The position numbers and the translations under genes were made by a program. Shown here piece after piece: positions 18,844 to 27,376 of a stretch of 64,000 nucleotides of DNA. Each line of letters opens with the position of its first letter. Positions within the stretch are counted from its first letter, which is position 1. Source of the stretch: JALHNI01 sp044226365 (GTDB lineage Bacteria > Acidobacteriota > Terriglobia > Bryobacterales > Bryobacteraceae); NCBI GenBank assembly GCA_044226365.1, contig JBGAHE010000014.1, positions 1 to 64,000 of the forward strand, read 5' to 3'. The notes beneath the pieces are model-generated. The model saw only the letters and a program-made list of their open reading frames with translations. It had not been told where the DNA came from and did not search any database.

Positions 18844-19466
18844 CGCACCACCAACGGCTTCACGCGGATGTTGCGGTACTCCACGCGAGTGTTGTGACCC
18901 AGGAAGCCGATATAGCCGCTCTTGCGCGCCAAACCCGGATGCTTCTTCAGCACTTCCGCTTCCTTCACGTTGTCCAGGTTCGTGTCCAGCGTCACCACGC
19001 CGTTCAGCGTGATCTTCACGCGCCGGCCTTCCACGTGAATCTCTTCCTCATTCCATTCGCCGGCCGGCTTCTGATAGCCCGTGCGCGCGGGGAATACGTC
19101 GTAGATCGAACCGGTATGCTGCTCCGGCCGGATCTTGCCTTTGTACTGCGCGTGCTGATCGTCCAGCACCTGGATCTCCATGCCGAGGTAGGCGGCATCG
19201 CCATTGAGCGGCGTGCGGATGCCGATCCCGTTATTGCCCCCGGGCGACACCTTGTACTCCAGGCGCAGGATGAAATTGTCGTACTCCCGATCCGTCAGCA
19301 GATTGCCGCCACCGTCGGCGGGGCACACGATGCTTCCGCCCTCCACCACGTACCCGGAGCCATGCCCGTTCACCAGTTGCCAACCCTTTAACGTCTTCCC
19401 GTCGAATAGCGGCGTAAAGCCTGTCTCGTCCGCCATCGTGAACAACAACGTGAGCATCGTCAACAT
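18840..19466 (-). CDS. DUF1080 (3-keto-disaccharide hydrolase-like) protein
   Basis: A 208-residue beta-sandwich protein with the hallmark DUF1080 opening GFTPLFDGKTLKGWQ and the later segment YDVFPARTGYQKPAGEWNEEEI. The family, also called 3-keto-disaccharide hydrolase, is concanavalin-like and some members cleave oxidised glycosides. I chose the ATG at 19466, which gives a short hydrophobic N-terminus (MLTMLTLLFTMA); sequence further upstream is antisense to terC. It heads an operon with the ceramidase-like and ROK kinase genes, suggesting a lipid- or glycoside-degrading role. Confidence 0.85.
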   Translation of the reverse strand: MLTMLTLLFTMADETGFTPLFDGKTLKGWQLVNGHGSGYVVEGGSIVCPADGGGNLLTDREYDNFILRLEYKVSPGGNNGIGIRTPLNGDAAYLGMEIQVLDDQHAQYKGKIRPEQHTGSIYDVFPARTGYQKPAGEWNEEEIHVEGRRVKITLNGVVTLDTNLDNVKEAEVLKKHPGLARKSGYIGFLGHNTRVEYRNIRVKPLVVR

Positions 19467-19517
19467 GGGAGTATTGTAACCTCCACCCGGCAGCGTACAC
19501 TGAAATCTCGCCACTTT

Positions 19518-20189
19518 ATGAACGATTGGCTCTCGACCGAATTCATCCTCGCCGCGCTGAACATTGTTTTCATCGATATTTTGCTCGCCGGGGACAACGC
19601 CGTGCTGATCGCCCTGGCCGTCCGCCAACTCACCCCGCGGGACCGCCGCATCGGCATTATCACCGGGGCCGGCTGTGCCGTCGTCCTGCGCATCGTCCTC
19701 ACCTTCTTCGCCACCAAGATGCTCGCCATCCCCCTGCTTAAGCTGGGCGGCGGCTTGCTGATTCTCTGGATTGCCGTCAAGTTGTTGATTCAGGATTCCG
19801 AGCAGCATGGCGGCGGCAAGCCCGCCGCGTCGCTGCTGCAAGCCATGTGGATGATCCTCGTCGCCGACCTCACCATGTCGCTCGACAACATCCTGGCCAT
19901 CGCCGGTGCGTCCAAAGGCCATCTCGAGCTCGTGGTCTTCGGCTTGGCGCTTTCCATTCCCTTCGTCGTCTTCGCCAGCAACTGGCTCTCCGGCCTGATG
20001 GAGCGCTACCCGATCATCGTGCTGATCGGCGCGGCCATCCTCGGCAAAGTGGGCGCGGAGATGATCCTCACCGACCCCTGGCTTGCCTCCCAAGTCCACC
20101 TCGACCATTGGGTGGAATACGCCATTCAGGCCGCCACCGCCCTCGGCGTCGTGTTCGTCGGCAAGTGGATGAGCCGCCGCCCGGCCTAA
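19518..20189 (+). CDS. TerC-family integral membrane protein
   Basis: A 223-residue polytopic inner-membrane protein of the TerC/YjbE family, members of which export manganese and protect exoenzyme metalation. The two conserved acidic motifs inside membrane helices are LAGDNA at residues 23-28 and SLDNILA at 121-127. Hydrophobic helices fill most of the sequence. The first gene of the divergent DUF1080 operon starts only 51 bases away, so a yybP-ykoY manganese riboswitch does not fit in between. It ends 12 bases before the convergent giant TonB receptor. Confidence 0.92.
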   Translation: MNDWLSTEFILAALNIVFIDILLAGDNAVLIALAVRQLTPRDRRIGIITGAGCAVVLRIVLTFFATKMLAIPLLKLGGGLLILWIAVKLLIQDSEQHGGGKPAASLLQAMWMILVADLTMSLDNILAIAGASKGHLELVVFGLALSIPFVVFASNWLSGLMERYPIIVLIGAAILGKVGAEMILTDPWLASQVHLDHWVEYAIQAATALGVVFVGKWMSRRPA

Positions 20190-20201
20190 TTGGCAGCGCG
20201 T

Positions 20202-23200
20202 CTAGAAGTCGTAGCGCAGCGAAAACTGCATCACGCGCGACGGCTGCAACGTCCCCAGATAACGTCCAAACGTCGTCCGGTTCCCCAGCGTGAGGTTGAT
20301 ATTGCGCGGATCGAAGCGCGTCGTGTTGGTGACGTTGAAGACCTCCCAACGGAACTGCACCCGATGCTGCTCGTTGTAGGGCATCGCGAAGTTCTTGGCG
20401 AGGCTCATATCCAGATTCGCCACGCCGTCCCCACGGATGTTGTTGCGATTGCCGATCCCGCCCGGCAACGTGAAGCCGAACGAATCAAGCGCCGCCGCCG
20501 GATTCTGGAAGACGTTCGGCCCGGTCGATTGCCCCGCCACCGAGGGAGGCGCGTTCTTATTCGTTCCATCCGCGGCCGGCGCCACCTGCGTCGCCCAACC
20601 GGTGATGTTGTAGTTGGTGGGCCACGTCCGATTGTGGCCCACGCTCACGTTCAGGCCCGTGGTGAGCCGCATCAGCCCGGCCAATTGCCACCCGCCCAGG
20701 AAAGCATCCACTAGCCGACTGCTGTTGCCCAGGAAGTGCCGTCCCTTGCCCACCGGCAGGTTGTAAACGTAGTTCGCATTCCAATTGTGTCGCTGATCGA
20801 AGTCCGACGACGCTCGCATCTGCGCCCGGTTGTACGGACTGATGATGATGCCGCGATTCTCCGACGAAGCGTCATTCTCGGTCACGGATCCCATATCGAA
20901 CGAATGCGACCACGTCCAGTTGAAGTCCAACTGATCGCCGTTGCGGAAGCTCTTGCGCGCCCCGAACTGCATCGAGTGATAGCTCGACGACCCCACCGAA
21001 CGCAGCGCCCGCAGGTAGGAGAACTGCGGGCTATAGAAGGCGTACTGACCCAGCCTGCTCGCCGTCGGCGATTGCAGCCGGTCCGTCAGTTCCAGCACGT
21101 AGGTCGAGTCCGGAAAGTTCTGCTCGAACAACCGCAGCGCGCCTTGCGTCGCCGTCAGGCCGTTGCGCGCCAGCCCCGGGAACATGTTCTCGAAGAACGG
21201 CACCGGGCGAATGCCACTGAGCTCGGCAGCCGTCAGGTTCCGTTGGATCTCCTTCCGGCCGTTGATGGCCATCTGATTGATCACCGCCGCCGCACCGGTG
21301 TACCAGTCCTGACCCGATTGCGGATCGCGAATGTTCAACGGCGTCGCCAGGTCTTCGCTGGTCAACGTCCGCCGACCCTCGCTCGCCACGTATGCCAAGC
21401 TCACCGTCCAGCCGCCACGAAACTCCCGCGAGGTCGAAAGATTCCAGCGCATCACATACGGAGCCCGCAAGCGATCGTCCAGCGAATTGGTGATGGCGAA
21501 GTTATTCGGCTGCAGCACCGGGAACGTCGCCGGCGGCGGCTCCGTCACCAGACTCTGCGGCAAATCGTTCAAACCCGTGAAGCGCGGCGCCTCCGCCAGC
21601 GTCAACCGGCCGGATGAGTTATTCAAGCTGGTGGAGAGTCCCAGCGCCGACGCGTCGAACGACCGCACCAGGCCCGCGCCAAACACGTCGTAGTACATGC
21701 CCCAACCGGCCCGAATCACGCTCTTCCCCGGACCGCCAAAGAAGAACTTACTCAAGCCGCTGTTCCCCTGCGGCGAATATGCCACGGCCAGGCGGGGCGA
21801 CCAGTTGTGCAAGTTGTCATACAACGGACGCCCGCCCGAGGCGCTCGCCAGGTTGTAGCCAATCGGCGCCATGCCCGTCTGCCCGCCCAACCCCGCATTG
21901 GCATTCGCCACGCGCCGGTCAAACCATTCGCTCAACGGCATCGTCGGGCTCGTCTGCACGCCATTCACTTCGTAGATCGCCGGCCAGTACATGTACCGGA
22001 GACCGCCCGTGATCGTCAGCCCACGCGACACCTTCCACGTGTCCTGCAAATAGATCTCAGACTCTTCGCCCCGGAACTTACGCGGATTCGGCGCCCCCGG
22101 CGCCAGCGCCGTTACCTTGCCGTCCTGGGGCAGGTAGTTGTAATTCGAGGTCACCTGCGTCACCAGACCCAGCACCGCCGCCACCGCGTCATTGAATTGC
22201 GTACGTCCCGCCGTGCTGATGCCCACCGCCGCATTATCCGCATCCAGGAAGGGCGCGCTTAGAATTCCACCGCTGGCCGACATCCACGACGAGTTCACCT
22301 GGCTCGCAAAGTAAGAGTTTGCGTAACTCAAGCGATCATTCGTGAAGCGGCGATAGCTCCCGCCGAAAGCCACCGAGTGTGAGCCTTTTGTCCAAGTAAA
22401 ATCCTGCGTCAGATTGTAAGTCGGACTAATTCTCCGGAAGCTACGTGTCAGGCCGACGGGATTGTCGAGCGTCCGGAACGTCACCAGCGCATACTGACCG
22501 ATCCCCGCGTCCTCCAGCGATTGCCGCGTCAGGCCGAAGCGAGTCGTCGAAATCAACGTCGGCCGCAGCACCGCGTTCCAACCCAGCGCCGCCCCCTTGC
22601 TATTCGTCAGCGACTGCACGTTCGGGGCCGCCCCCGGAAACTGCGGCGTCCCATTCTCCACATCGTCCTGCAGTTGCCCGCGCAGAAAGAACGTATGCTT
22701 GTCGTTCAGCACATAGTCGAAGCGCGCGACGAACGTATCGAACTTATTCTTCACCGGCGCATTGAAACGAAAACCGGAACTGTTGATGCCGTCGCCCGCG
22801 GTCGTATCATTCGGTACCGGATAGTATCGAGCGAACATCGCCAGCACGTTTTGATTCACGCCCGGCGCATAGCCCAATCGACTCGCCAACTCCGCCGGAC
22901 TCACACTCACCACGTTCCCGCCGCGCGCCACGTAGCGAGTAATCCCCTGCCGCAGCGTCAGCGACGGCACCGTCCGGATCACGCTCTGCTCCAGCGCATC
23001 GCGCCGTCCCTCGTAGTTGCCGAAGTAAAACAGCTTCTTCTTCGTATTTGGAATCGCCCCGCCCAGACTGCCGCCGAAAATATTGCGATTCAACTTCGGC
23101 GTCGGCACACCCGCCAGATTATTGAAGAAAGTATTCGCGTTCGCCGCCTTATTCCGTAGATAGTGATAGAGCGACCCGTGCATTTCGTTCGTCCCGCTCT

Positions 23201-23939
23201 TGGTCACCAGCGTCACCTGCGCGCCCGACCCGCGCGAGGAATCCGCGTTCGCATTGCTGGTCGTCACCCGGAACTCCTGCACCGAATCAAGCGTCATCCG
23301 CAGCACGCTCGAGAACGCGCCGCGCGTCTGCTGATCGTTCACATCCACGCCATCGAGCGTGATATTGCTTTGGTCGCTGCGCCCGCCATTGACGACGCCA
23401 CCACGGTCAGTCGCCGTATTCACCCCGCCGTTTACCGAATCGGTATCGCCCACCCAGGACACGCCTGCTTGCAGCGAAAGGATCTTCGCCACATTACGTC
23501 CTTCAAAAGGCAATTGCAGAATCGGCTTGGTTCCGAAGGACTTGCCCAGCGTCGCATCCACTGTATTCAGCAGCACCGCATCGGCGGCCACCTCCACCGT
23601 CGTCGCCACCGCGCCCACGGCTTCAAACGCCACGTTAATCGTTGCCGGCGTACTCACCAGCAGCCGAATATCCTGAATCGAAACGGTGGAGAAACCCGTC
23701 TTCACCGCCTTCAATTGATACGTGCCCGGCGTCAAACCCGGAAACTGATATCGTCCCGCATCGTCGGAAACCGCCCCGCGCTGAGCATTGGTTTCCTTGC
23801 TGGTTAAGGTGAGCGTCGTCCCAGGAACCGACGCGCCGGTCGGATCGGTCACTAACCCCGTCAACGACGTGACCGACTGGGCCACCAGACAATGAAGAGA
23901 CAAAACGGCCGTAACACCAAGGCAGAGTAACGTTCGCAT
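20202..23939 (-). CDS. TonB-dependent receptor with carboxypeptidase-like N-domain (Oar-like), A
   Basis: A 1245-residue outer-membrane protein with a signal peptide (MRTLLCLGVTAVLSLHCLVAQS), a carboxypeptidase regulatory-like domain at about 25-105 (TSLTGLVTDPTGASVPG to GTYQLKAVKTGF), a plug with NGGRSDQSNITLDGVDVND, and a large beta-barrel ending in the aromatic MQFSLRYDF. This is the Acidobacteriota counterpart of Oar/SusC proteins, here without a SusD lipoprotein. A GGGGA sequence precedes the ATG. Its leader contains a 9-bp GC hairpin and a perfect 22-bp palindrome further upstream, so it is likely regulated on its own. Substrate unknown. Confidence 0.92.
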   Translation of the reverse strand: MRTLLCLGVTAVLSLHCLVAQSVTSLTGLVTDPTGASVPGTTLTLTSKETNAQRGAVSDDAGRYQFPGLTPGTYQLKAVKTGFSTVSIQDIRLLVSTPATINVAFEAVGAVATTVEVAADAVLLNTVDATLGKSFGTKPILQLPFEGRNVAKILSLQAGVSWVGDTDSVNGGVNTATDRGGVVNGGRSDQSNITLDGVDVNDQQTRGAFSSVLRMTLDSVQEFRVTTSNANADSSRGSGAQVTLVTKSGTNEMHGSLYHYLRNKAANANTFFNNLAGVPTPKLNRNIFGGSLGGAIPNTKKKLFYFGNYEGRRDALEQSVIRTVPSLTLRQGITRYVARGGNVVSVSPAELASRLGYAPGVNQNVLAMFARYYPVPNDTTAGDGINSSGFRFNAPVKNKFDTFVARFDYVLNDKHTFFLRGQLQDDVENGTPQFPGAAPNVQSLTNSKGAALGWNAVLRPTLISTTRFGLTRQSLEDAGIGQYALVTFRTLDNPVGLTRSFRRISPTYNLTQDFTWTKGSHSVAFGGSYRRFTNDRLSYANSYFASQVNSSWMSASGGILSAPFLDADNAAVGISTAGRTQFNDAVAAVLGLVTQVTSNYNYLPQDGKVTALAPGAPNPRKFRGEESEIYLQDTWKVSRGLTITGGLRYMYWPAIYEVNGVQTSPTMPLSEWFDRRVANANAGLGGQTGMAPIGYNLASASGGRPLYDNLHNWSPRLAVAYSPQGNSGLSKFFFGGPGKSVIRAGWGMYYDVFGAGLVRSFDASALGLSTSLNNSSGRLTLAEAPRFTGLNDLPQSLVTEPPPATFPVLQPNNFAITNSLDDRLRAPYVMRWNLSTSREFRGGWTVSLAYVASEGRRTLTSEDLATPLNIRDPQSGQDWYTGAAAVINQMAINGRKEIQRNLTAAELSGIRPVPFFENMFPGLARNGLTATQGALRLFEQNFPDSTYVLELTDRLQSPTASRLGQYAFYSPQFSYLRALRSVGSSSYHSMQFGARKSFRNGDQLDFNWTWSHSFDMGSVTENDASSENRGIIISPYNRAQMRASSDFDQRHNWNANYVYNLPVGKGRHFLGNSSRLVDAFLGGWQLAGLMRLTTGLNVSVGHNRTWPTNYNITGWATQVAPAADGTNKNAPPSVAGQSTGPNVFQNPAAALDSFGFTLPGGIGNRNNIRGDGVANLDMSLAKNFAMPYNEQHRVQFRWEVFNVTNTTRFDPRNINLTLGNRTTFGRYLGTLQPSRVMQFSLRYDF

Positions 23940-23959
23940 GATTTCCCCAAAACTGAATG

Positions 23960-23981
23960 GGGCGGCTGTGGCCAGCCGCCC
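23960..23981 (-). promoter_or_regulatory. 9-bp GC-rich hairpin in the leader of TonB receptor A
   Basis: GGGCGGCTG at 23960-23968 pairs perfectly with CAGCCGCCC at 23973-23981 around a four-base loop. On the minus-strand transcript the stem ends about 20 bases before the start codon. It is not followed by a T run, so it is unlikely to be a terminator; a leader or mRNA-stability element is possible. Confidence 0.5.
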
Positions 23982-23993
23982 TGGATTTGTCTC

Positions 23994-24022
23994 AGTTCAC
24001 CAAGTTTTATTGGAGGGGTCAA
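23994..24022 (-). promoter_or_regulatory. Weak candidate sigma70 promoter for TonB receptor A
   Basis: On the minus strand TTGACC (24017-24022) is followed after 17 bases by TGAACT (23994-23999). The -35 is good (5 of 6) and the -10 is poor (3 of 6). It lies immediately downstream of the 22-bp palindrome. Confidence 0.3.
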
Positions 24023-24030
24023 ATCAACAA

Positions 24031-24052
24031 AAGTTATCGATATCGATAACTT
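24031..24052. promoter_or_regulatory. Perfect 22-bp palindrome, candidate operator
   Basis: The sequence AAGTTATCGAT at 24031-24041 is followed with no spacer by its exact reverse complement at 24042-24052. It lies about 90 bases upstream of TonB receptor A and just behind a candidate -35 box, in an AT-rich pocket of a GC-rich window. It looks like the operator of a dimeric regulator. Read from pyrF it could also fold as a weak AT-rich hairpin followed by a T-rich stretch. Confidence 0.6.
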
Positions 24053-24056
24053 CTGT

Positions 24057-24749
24057 CTATTTAGCGCTCAAACTTACCACAACCCGTCGCATTTCCGCCG
24101 CCGGATCCGCCGCCCGCGTAATCTGCCGTCCCATCACCAGATAGTCCGCCCCGTCGGCGATCGCCTGTTCCGGAGTCGCCACCCGTTTCTGATCGCCCGC
24201 ATCCGCCCCGGCTGACCGCACCCCCGGCGTCACCAGAATTGCGTCCGGCCCGGCAATGCCGCGCACCCGCGCCACCTCCAGCGGCGAGCACACGATCCCG
24301 TCCGCGCCGCACTCCCGCGCGTTCGCCACCCGCCGCGCCACCAACTCCGCCACCGTCCCGCCATGGCCATCCACTGCCAAATCGGCTTCCGTCCAACTCG
24401 TCAGCACCGTCACCGCCAGGATCTGCAACGCCGACCCGCCCTTCCCCTCATGCGCCGCCCGCACCACTGACGGATGCGCATGCACTGTCAAAAAACGAAT
24501 CCCCTCCACCTTGGCCACCTGCGCCACCGCCCGCTTCACGGTCTCGCCAATATCGTAGAACTTCAGGTCGAGAAACACCTGCTTTCCCGCCCCCAGCAGT
24601 TCGCGCACGAACTCCATCCCCGCCGCGGCATAAAGCTCCATCCCCACTTTGTAGAAGCCGGCCTCGTCGCCCAGCCGCTGCACCATCTCCCGCGCCTGCG
24701 CGGCCGTTTCCACGTCCAGCGCCACAATGATCGGATTTACTTCACGCAA
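24057..24749 (-). CDS. pyrF: Orotidine 5'-phosphate decarboxylase
   Basis: PyrF performs the last step of UMP synthesis, decarboxylating OMP. The 230-residue protein has the family start PIIVALDVETAAQA, the phosphate/active-site motif DLKFYDIGET at residues 61-70 (Asp61, Lys63, Asp66), and the C-terminal VTPGVRS and ADYLVMGRQIT phosphate-binding segments. The best start is a TTG at 24749, overlapping the end of selD by 13 bases; AGAGGAG at 24760-24766 ten bases upstream supports it. It is probably co-transcribed with selD. Confidence 0.95.
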   Translation of the reverse strand: MREVNPIIVALDVETAAQAREMVQRLGDEAGFYKVGMELYAAAGMEFVRELLGAGKQVFLDLKFYDIGETVKRAVAQVAKVEGIRFLTVHAHPSVVRAAHEGKGGSALQILAVTVLTSWTEADLAVDGHGGTVAELVARRVANARECGADGIVCSPLEVARVRGIAGPDAILVTPGVRSAGADAGDQKRVATPEQAIADGADYLVMGRQITRAADPAAEMRRVVVSLSAK

Positions 24750-25738
24750 ATCGAATGTTCTCCTCTGGGCAGTACCCGCCCGATGCGCCGGCCAATCGGA
24801 AATCTCGCCGCATCTTTCTCCGGCATCGAAATCAGCAGCCCCCCGCTGGTTTGCGGGTCATAGAGAAGATGGGCGATTTCCTCGGGCACATCTTCCGCCA
24901 TCGTCACCGTGCACTCGGCGAAGTCGCGATTGTTCTTGAGGCCCCCCGAGAGCGCCCCCGCCTTCGCATACTCGATCGCCCCCGGCAGAAACTCCAGTGC
25001 CCGCCACTCGATCTCCAGCGTCACCCCGCTCCCCTTCGCCATCTCCCGCCCATGACCCATCAACCCGAACCCGGTCACGTCCGTCACCCCATGCGCGTCC
25101 ACCGTCTGCAGCGCCTCGGCCGCCGCCCGGTTCAGCGTCAGCATGCTGCGGATCGCCGCGTCGACATGCTCGTCCTTCGCGATACCCCGCTTCAGCGCTG
25201 TGGTGATCACCCCCGTGCCGAGAGCCTTGGTAAACACGAGCGCGTCGCCCACCTGCGCCCCGGCATTCGCCTTCACCTTCGCCGGATGGATGGTGCCGGT
25301 GATCGCGTAGCCGAACTTCACCTCTTCGTCGCGCACGCTGTGGCCCCCCAGCAGCACGCACCCCGCCTCCTGCAGCTTCTCGCCGCCCCCGCGCAGAATC
25401 CCCTCGAGATCGTCGAGGCTGCCCTTCTCCGGATAGGCGAGAATCGAAAGCGCCGAAAGCGGCGTCCCCCCCATCGCCCAGACGTCCGACAGCGCATTCG
25501 CCGCCGCGATTGCCCCAAAGGTATAAGGGTCATCCACGATAGGAGTAAAAAAATCCACCGTCTGCACCAGCGCCAACTCCGGCGTCAGTTGGTACACCCC
25601 CGCGTCATCGGAGGTATCGAACCCTACCAGCACGTTCTCATTGGCGAGCCGGGGAATGCGGCTCAGCACCTGGTTCAATACGCCCGGCGCGAGCTTGCTG
25701 GCACAGCCCCCAGCCTTGGCAAGCGAGGTCAGCTTCAT
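24737..25738 (-). CDS. selD: Selenide, water dikinase (selenophosphate synthase)
   Basis: SelD makes selenophosphate from selenide and ATP for selenocysteine or 2-selenouridine synthesis. The 333-residue protein has the glycine-rich loop AGGCASK, whose Cys12 matches the essential active-site cysteine (the second cysteine of the E. coli loop is Ser here, which many SelDs tolerate). The ATP/Mg motifs SDDAGVY (43-49), VQTVDFFTPIVDD (58-70) and NALSDVWAMGG are intact, as is TDVTGFGLMGH. It contains Cys, not selenocysteine. No selA, selB, selC or selU lies in the window, so the downstream use of selenophosphate is unknown. Confidence 0.96.
   Translation of the reverse strand: MKLTSLAKAGGCASKLAPGVLNQVLSRIPRLANENVLVGFDTSDDAGVYQLTPELALVQTVDFFTPIVDDPYTFGAIAAANALSDVWAMGGTPLSALSILAYPEKGSLDDLEGILRGGGEKLQEAGCVLLGGHSVRDEEVKFGYAITGTIHPAKVKANAGAQVGDALVFTKALGTGVITTALKRGIAKDEHVDAAIRSMLTLNRAAAEALQTVDAHGVTDVTGFGLMGHGREMAKGSGVTLEIEWRALEFLPGAIEYAKAGALSGGLKNNRDFAECTVTMAEDVPEEIAHLLYDPQTSGGLLISMPEKDAARFPIGRRIGRVLPRGEHSICVK
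24760..24766 (-). promoter_or_regulatory. Ribosome binding site supporting the TTG start of pyrF
   Basis: AGAGGAG on the minus strand lies inside the selD coding sequence, ten bases before the TTG codon. No ATG or GTG start fits the conserved PyrF N-terminus. Confidence 0.55.
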
Positions 25739-25879
25739 GGTCTTCTCAAGTGTACGACGCAGGCCGCCAAACCGAAGTTCAATCCCTGATTTGATCGACT
25801 TAGCCTCCCCCGACTAAAGTCCCGGTCTGAGGCGACCGATTACCCCGTGTCGGTTCGTTCTACATCGGTTCCTGTCTAC

Positions 25880-27376
25880 ATGGCCCTGCTCGAAAACCGT
25901 TGGTTTGCCTATCTCGCCGGTGCACTCTTCGTGTGCCTGGCGTTCATCCTGGCTGCCACCAAAGCTCCCTGGTGCGATGAGGGCTGGTTTGCCAATGCTG
26001 CCTATAACTTGGCCAATCACGGCCACATGGGATCGAGCCTTCAGGAGCCGTCTGGCCACTACCTGAACGCCTACCTCCGCGGCATCCAGGAGCGCACCTA
26101 TATCGTCCCCCCGGTCTACCTCGTCACTCTCGCCGGCTGGCTCAAAGTCTTCGGCAACAGCCTCGCCGCCATGCGTTCTTACGCCACCCTCTGGGGACTC
26201 GCCGGACTGGCCGTTGGCGCCTGGTTGGTCCTCCAACTCACTCACGACCGTCGCCTCACCCTCCTGTTTACCGGACTGATGGCCATCGACTTTACCTTCC
26301 TGTTCGCCTCCACTGACGTCCGCATGGAGACCATGGTGATCGCCCTGTCGCTCCTCAGTTGGACCGTCTATCTGGCGTGGCGCGAGCAGCATTTCGCCCA
26401 GGCCATTCTCGCCAGCCACACCCTGCTCGCCCTGGCCTGCTTCTGTCATCCCAACGCCGCGTTGATGGGCGTGGGCTGGATCTATCTTTTTTGCCGGCTG
26501 GACCGGCATCGTTTCCGCTGGTCATTGCTGGCCCTCTCCATTGTTCCCTACCTCTTGCTCGCCGCGGCTTGGGGCTTGTACATCCAGGAAAGCCCCGTCG
26601 ACTTCCGCGCTCAGTTCTTCGCGAACGCCGGCGAGGCCAGCCGGTTCAAATTCCTCTTTCAGCCCTGGATGAACCTCGGTCTGGAACTCGGCCTGCGCTA
26701 TTGGGGCCACTACGGCGGCTATCCGATCTGGGCCTATCCGATGCCCTTGTTCATGCTGCTGATCCCGGCCTTCTACTTCGCGGCCCTCCTCGGGTGCTTC
26801 CGCCATCGTCATCTCCGCAATCATCTGGGCGAGTTGTGGCCGCTCGCACTTTCCGTGATCGGCCTGCTGACCTTCGCCATGTCCTTCAAGGCCCAGAACT
26901 ATCTGATCTACACGATCCCCTTCTGGAACCTGCTGCTCGCGGTATGGCTGCTCTATGGTCTCGATCGGCGCCGGGCGACGCTCTATCTCGCCGCCTTCGC
27001 GGCCCTGCAGTTGGGCGGCGTCGTTCATCGCGTGGTGCGGAATCCCCTCCACGAGTATGCCCAGGCCGCCGAAGTGATGCGCCACCAGATTCGCGAGGGC
27101 CATTCCATCATCGCCCCTTCGTCGATGGCCTTTGGAGCGGGCTTCGCCGGCTTCATCGATGATGCCCGGCTCGGCCGCTGGAGCGGTCAACGCGCCGACG
27201 TCCTCGTTGTCGATCGCTGGTACCGGCTTTTCCACGAAGCTTACGGGAACCGCGAACCCGCCTCCAGCCGCTACGTCAAGCACCTGCTCAGCGACGAGTA
27301 CACCGAATTTCGCCGCTTCGGCGACTACACCATCTACACGCGCCAACACCTGAGCGCGCATCAGGAGACTCCATGA
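25880..27376 (+). CDS. Glycosyltransferase family 39/ArnT-like membrane protein
   Basis: A membrane glycosyltransferase of about 498 residues, of the type that uses polyprenyl-phosphate sugars on the periplasmic face. After the first membrane helix comes WCDEGWFANAA with the conserved Asp-Glu pair at residues 33-34, the catalytic acidic motif of GT39/GT83 enzymes. Roughly ten further hydrophobic helices follow and a small C-terminal soluble domain. The start may be the ATG at 25880 or a GTG at 25847; neither has a clear ribosome site. Its TGA overlaps the ATG of the GT2 gene (ATGA), so both belong to one operon. Confidence 0.85.
   Translation: MALLENRWFAYLAGALFVCLAFILAATKAPWCDEGWFANAAYNLANHGHMGSSLQEPSGHYLNAYLRGIQERTYIVPPVYLVTLAGWLKVFGNSLAAMRSYATLWGLAGLAVGAWLVLQLTHDRRLTLLFTGLMAIDFTFLFASTDVRMETMVIALSLLSWTVYLAWREQHFAQAILASHTLLALACFCHPNAALMGVGWIYLFCRLDRHRFRWSLLALSIVPYLLLAAAWGLYIQESPVDFRAQFFANAGEASRFKFLFQPWMNLGLELGLRYWGHYGGYPIWAYPMPLFMLLIPAFYFAALLGCFRHRHLRNHLGELWPLALSVIGLLTFAMSFKAQNYLIYTIPFWNLLLAVWLLYGLDRRRATLYLAAFAALQLGGVVHRVVRNPLHEYAQAAEVMRHQIREGHSIIAPSSMAFGAGFAGFIDDARLGRWSGQRADVLVVDRWYRLFHEAYGNREPASSRYVKHLLSDEYTEFRRFGDYTIYTRQHLSAHQETP

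Noticed and set aside
19467..19517. Manganese riboswitch (yybP-ykoY) upstream of terC
   Set aside because: Only 51 bases separate terC from the divergent gene, too short for the riboswitch, and no conserved loops are visible.
19467..20108. N-terminal extension of the DUF1080 frame
   Set aside because: The upstream part is antisense to terC and reads as low-complexity charged sequence; the ATG at 19466 gives the conserved domain with a short hydrophobic leader.
24031..24063. Intrinsic terminator of pyrF
   Set aside because: The palindrome is AT-rich with no proper loop, and the following T-rich stretch is interrupted; an operator is a better explanation, although a weak terminator is not excluded.
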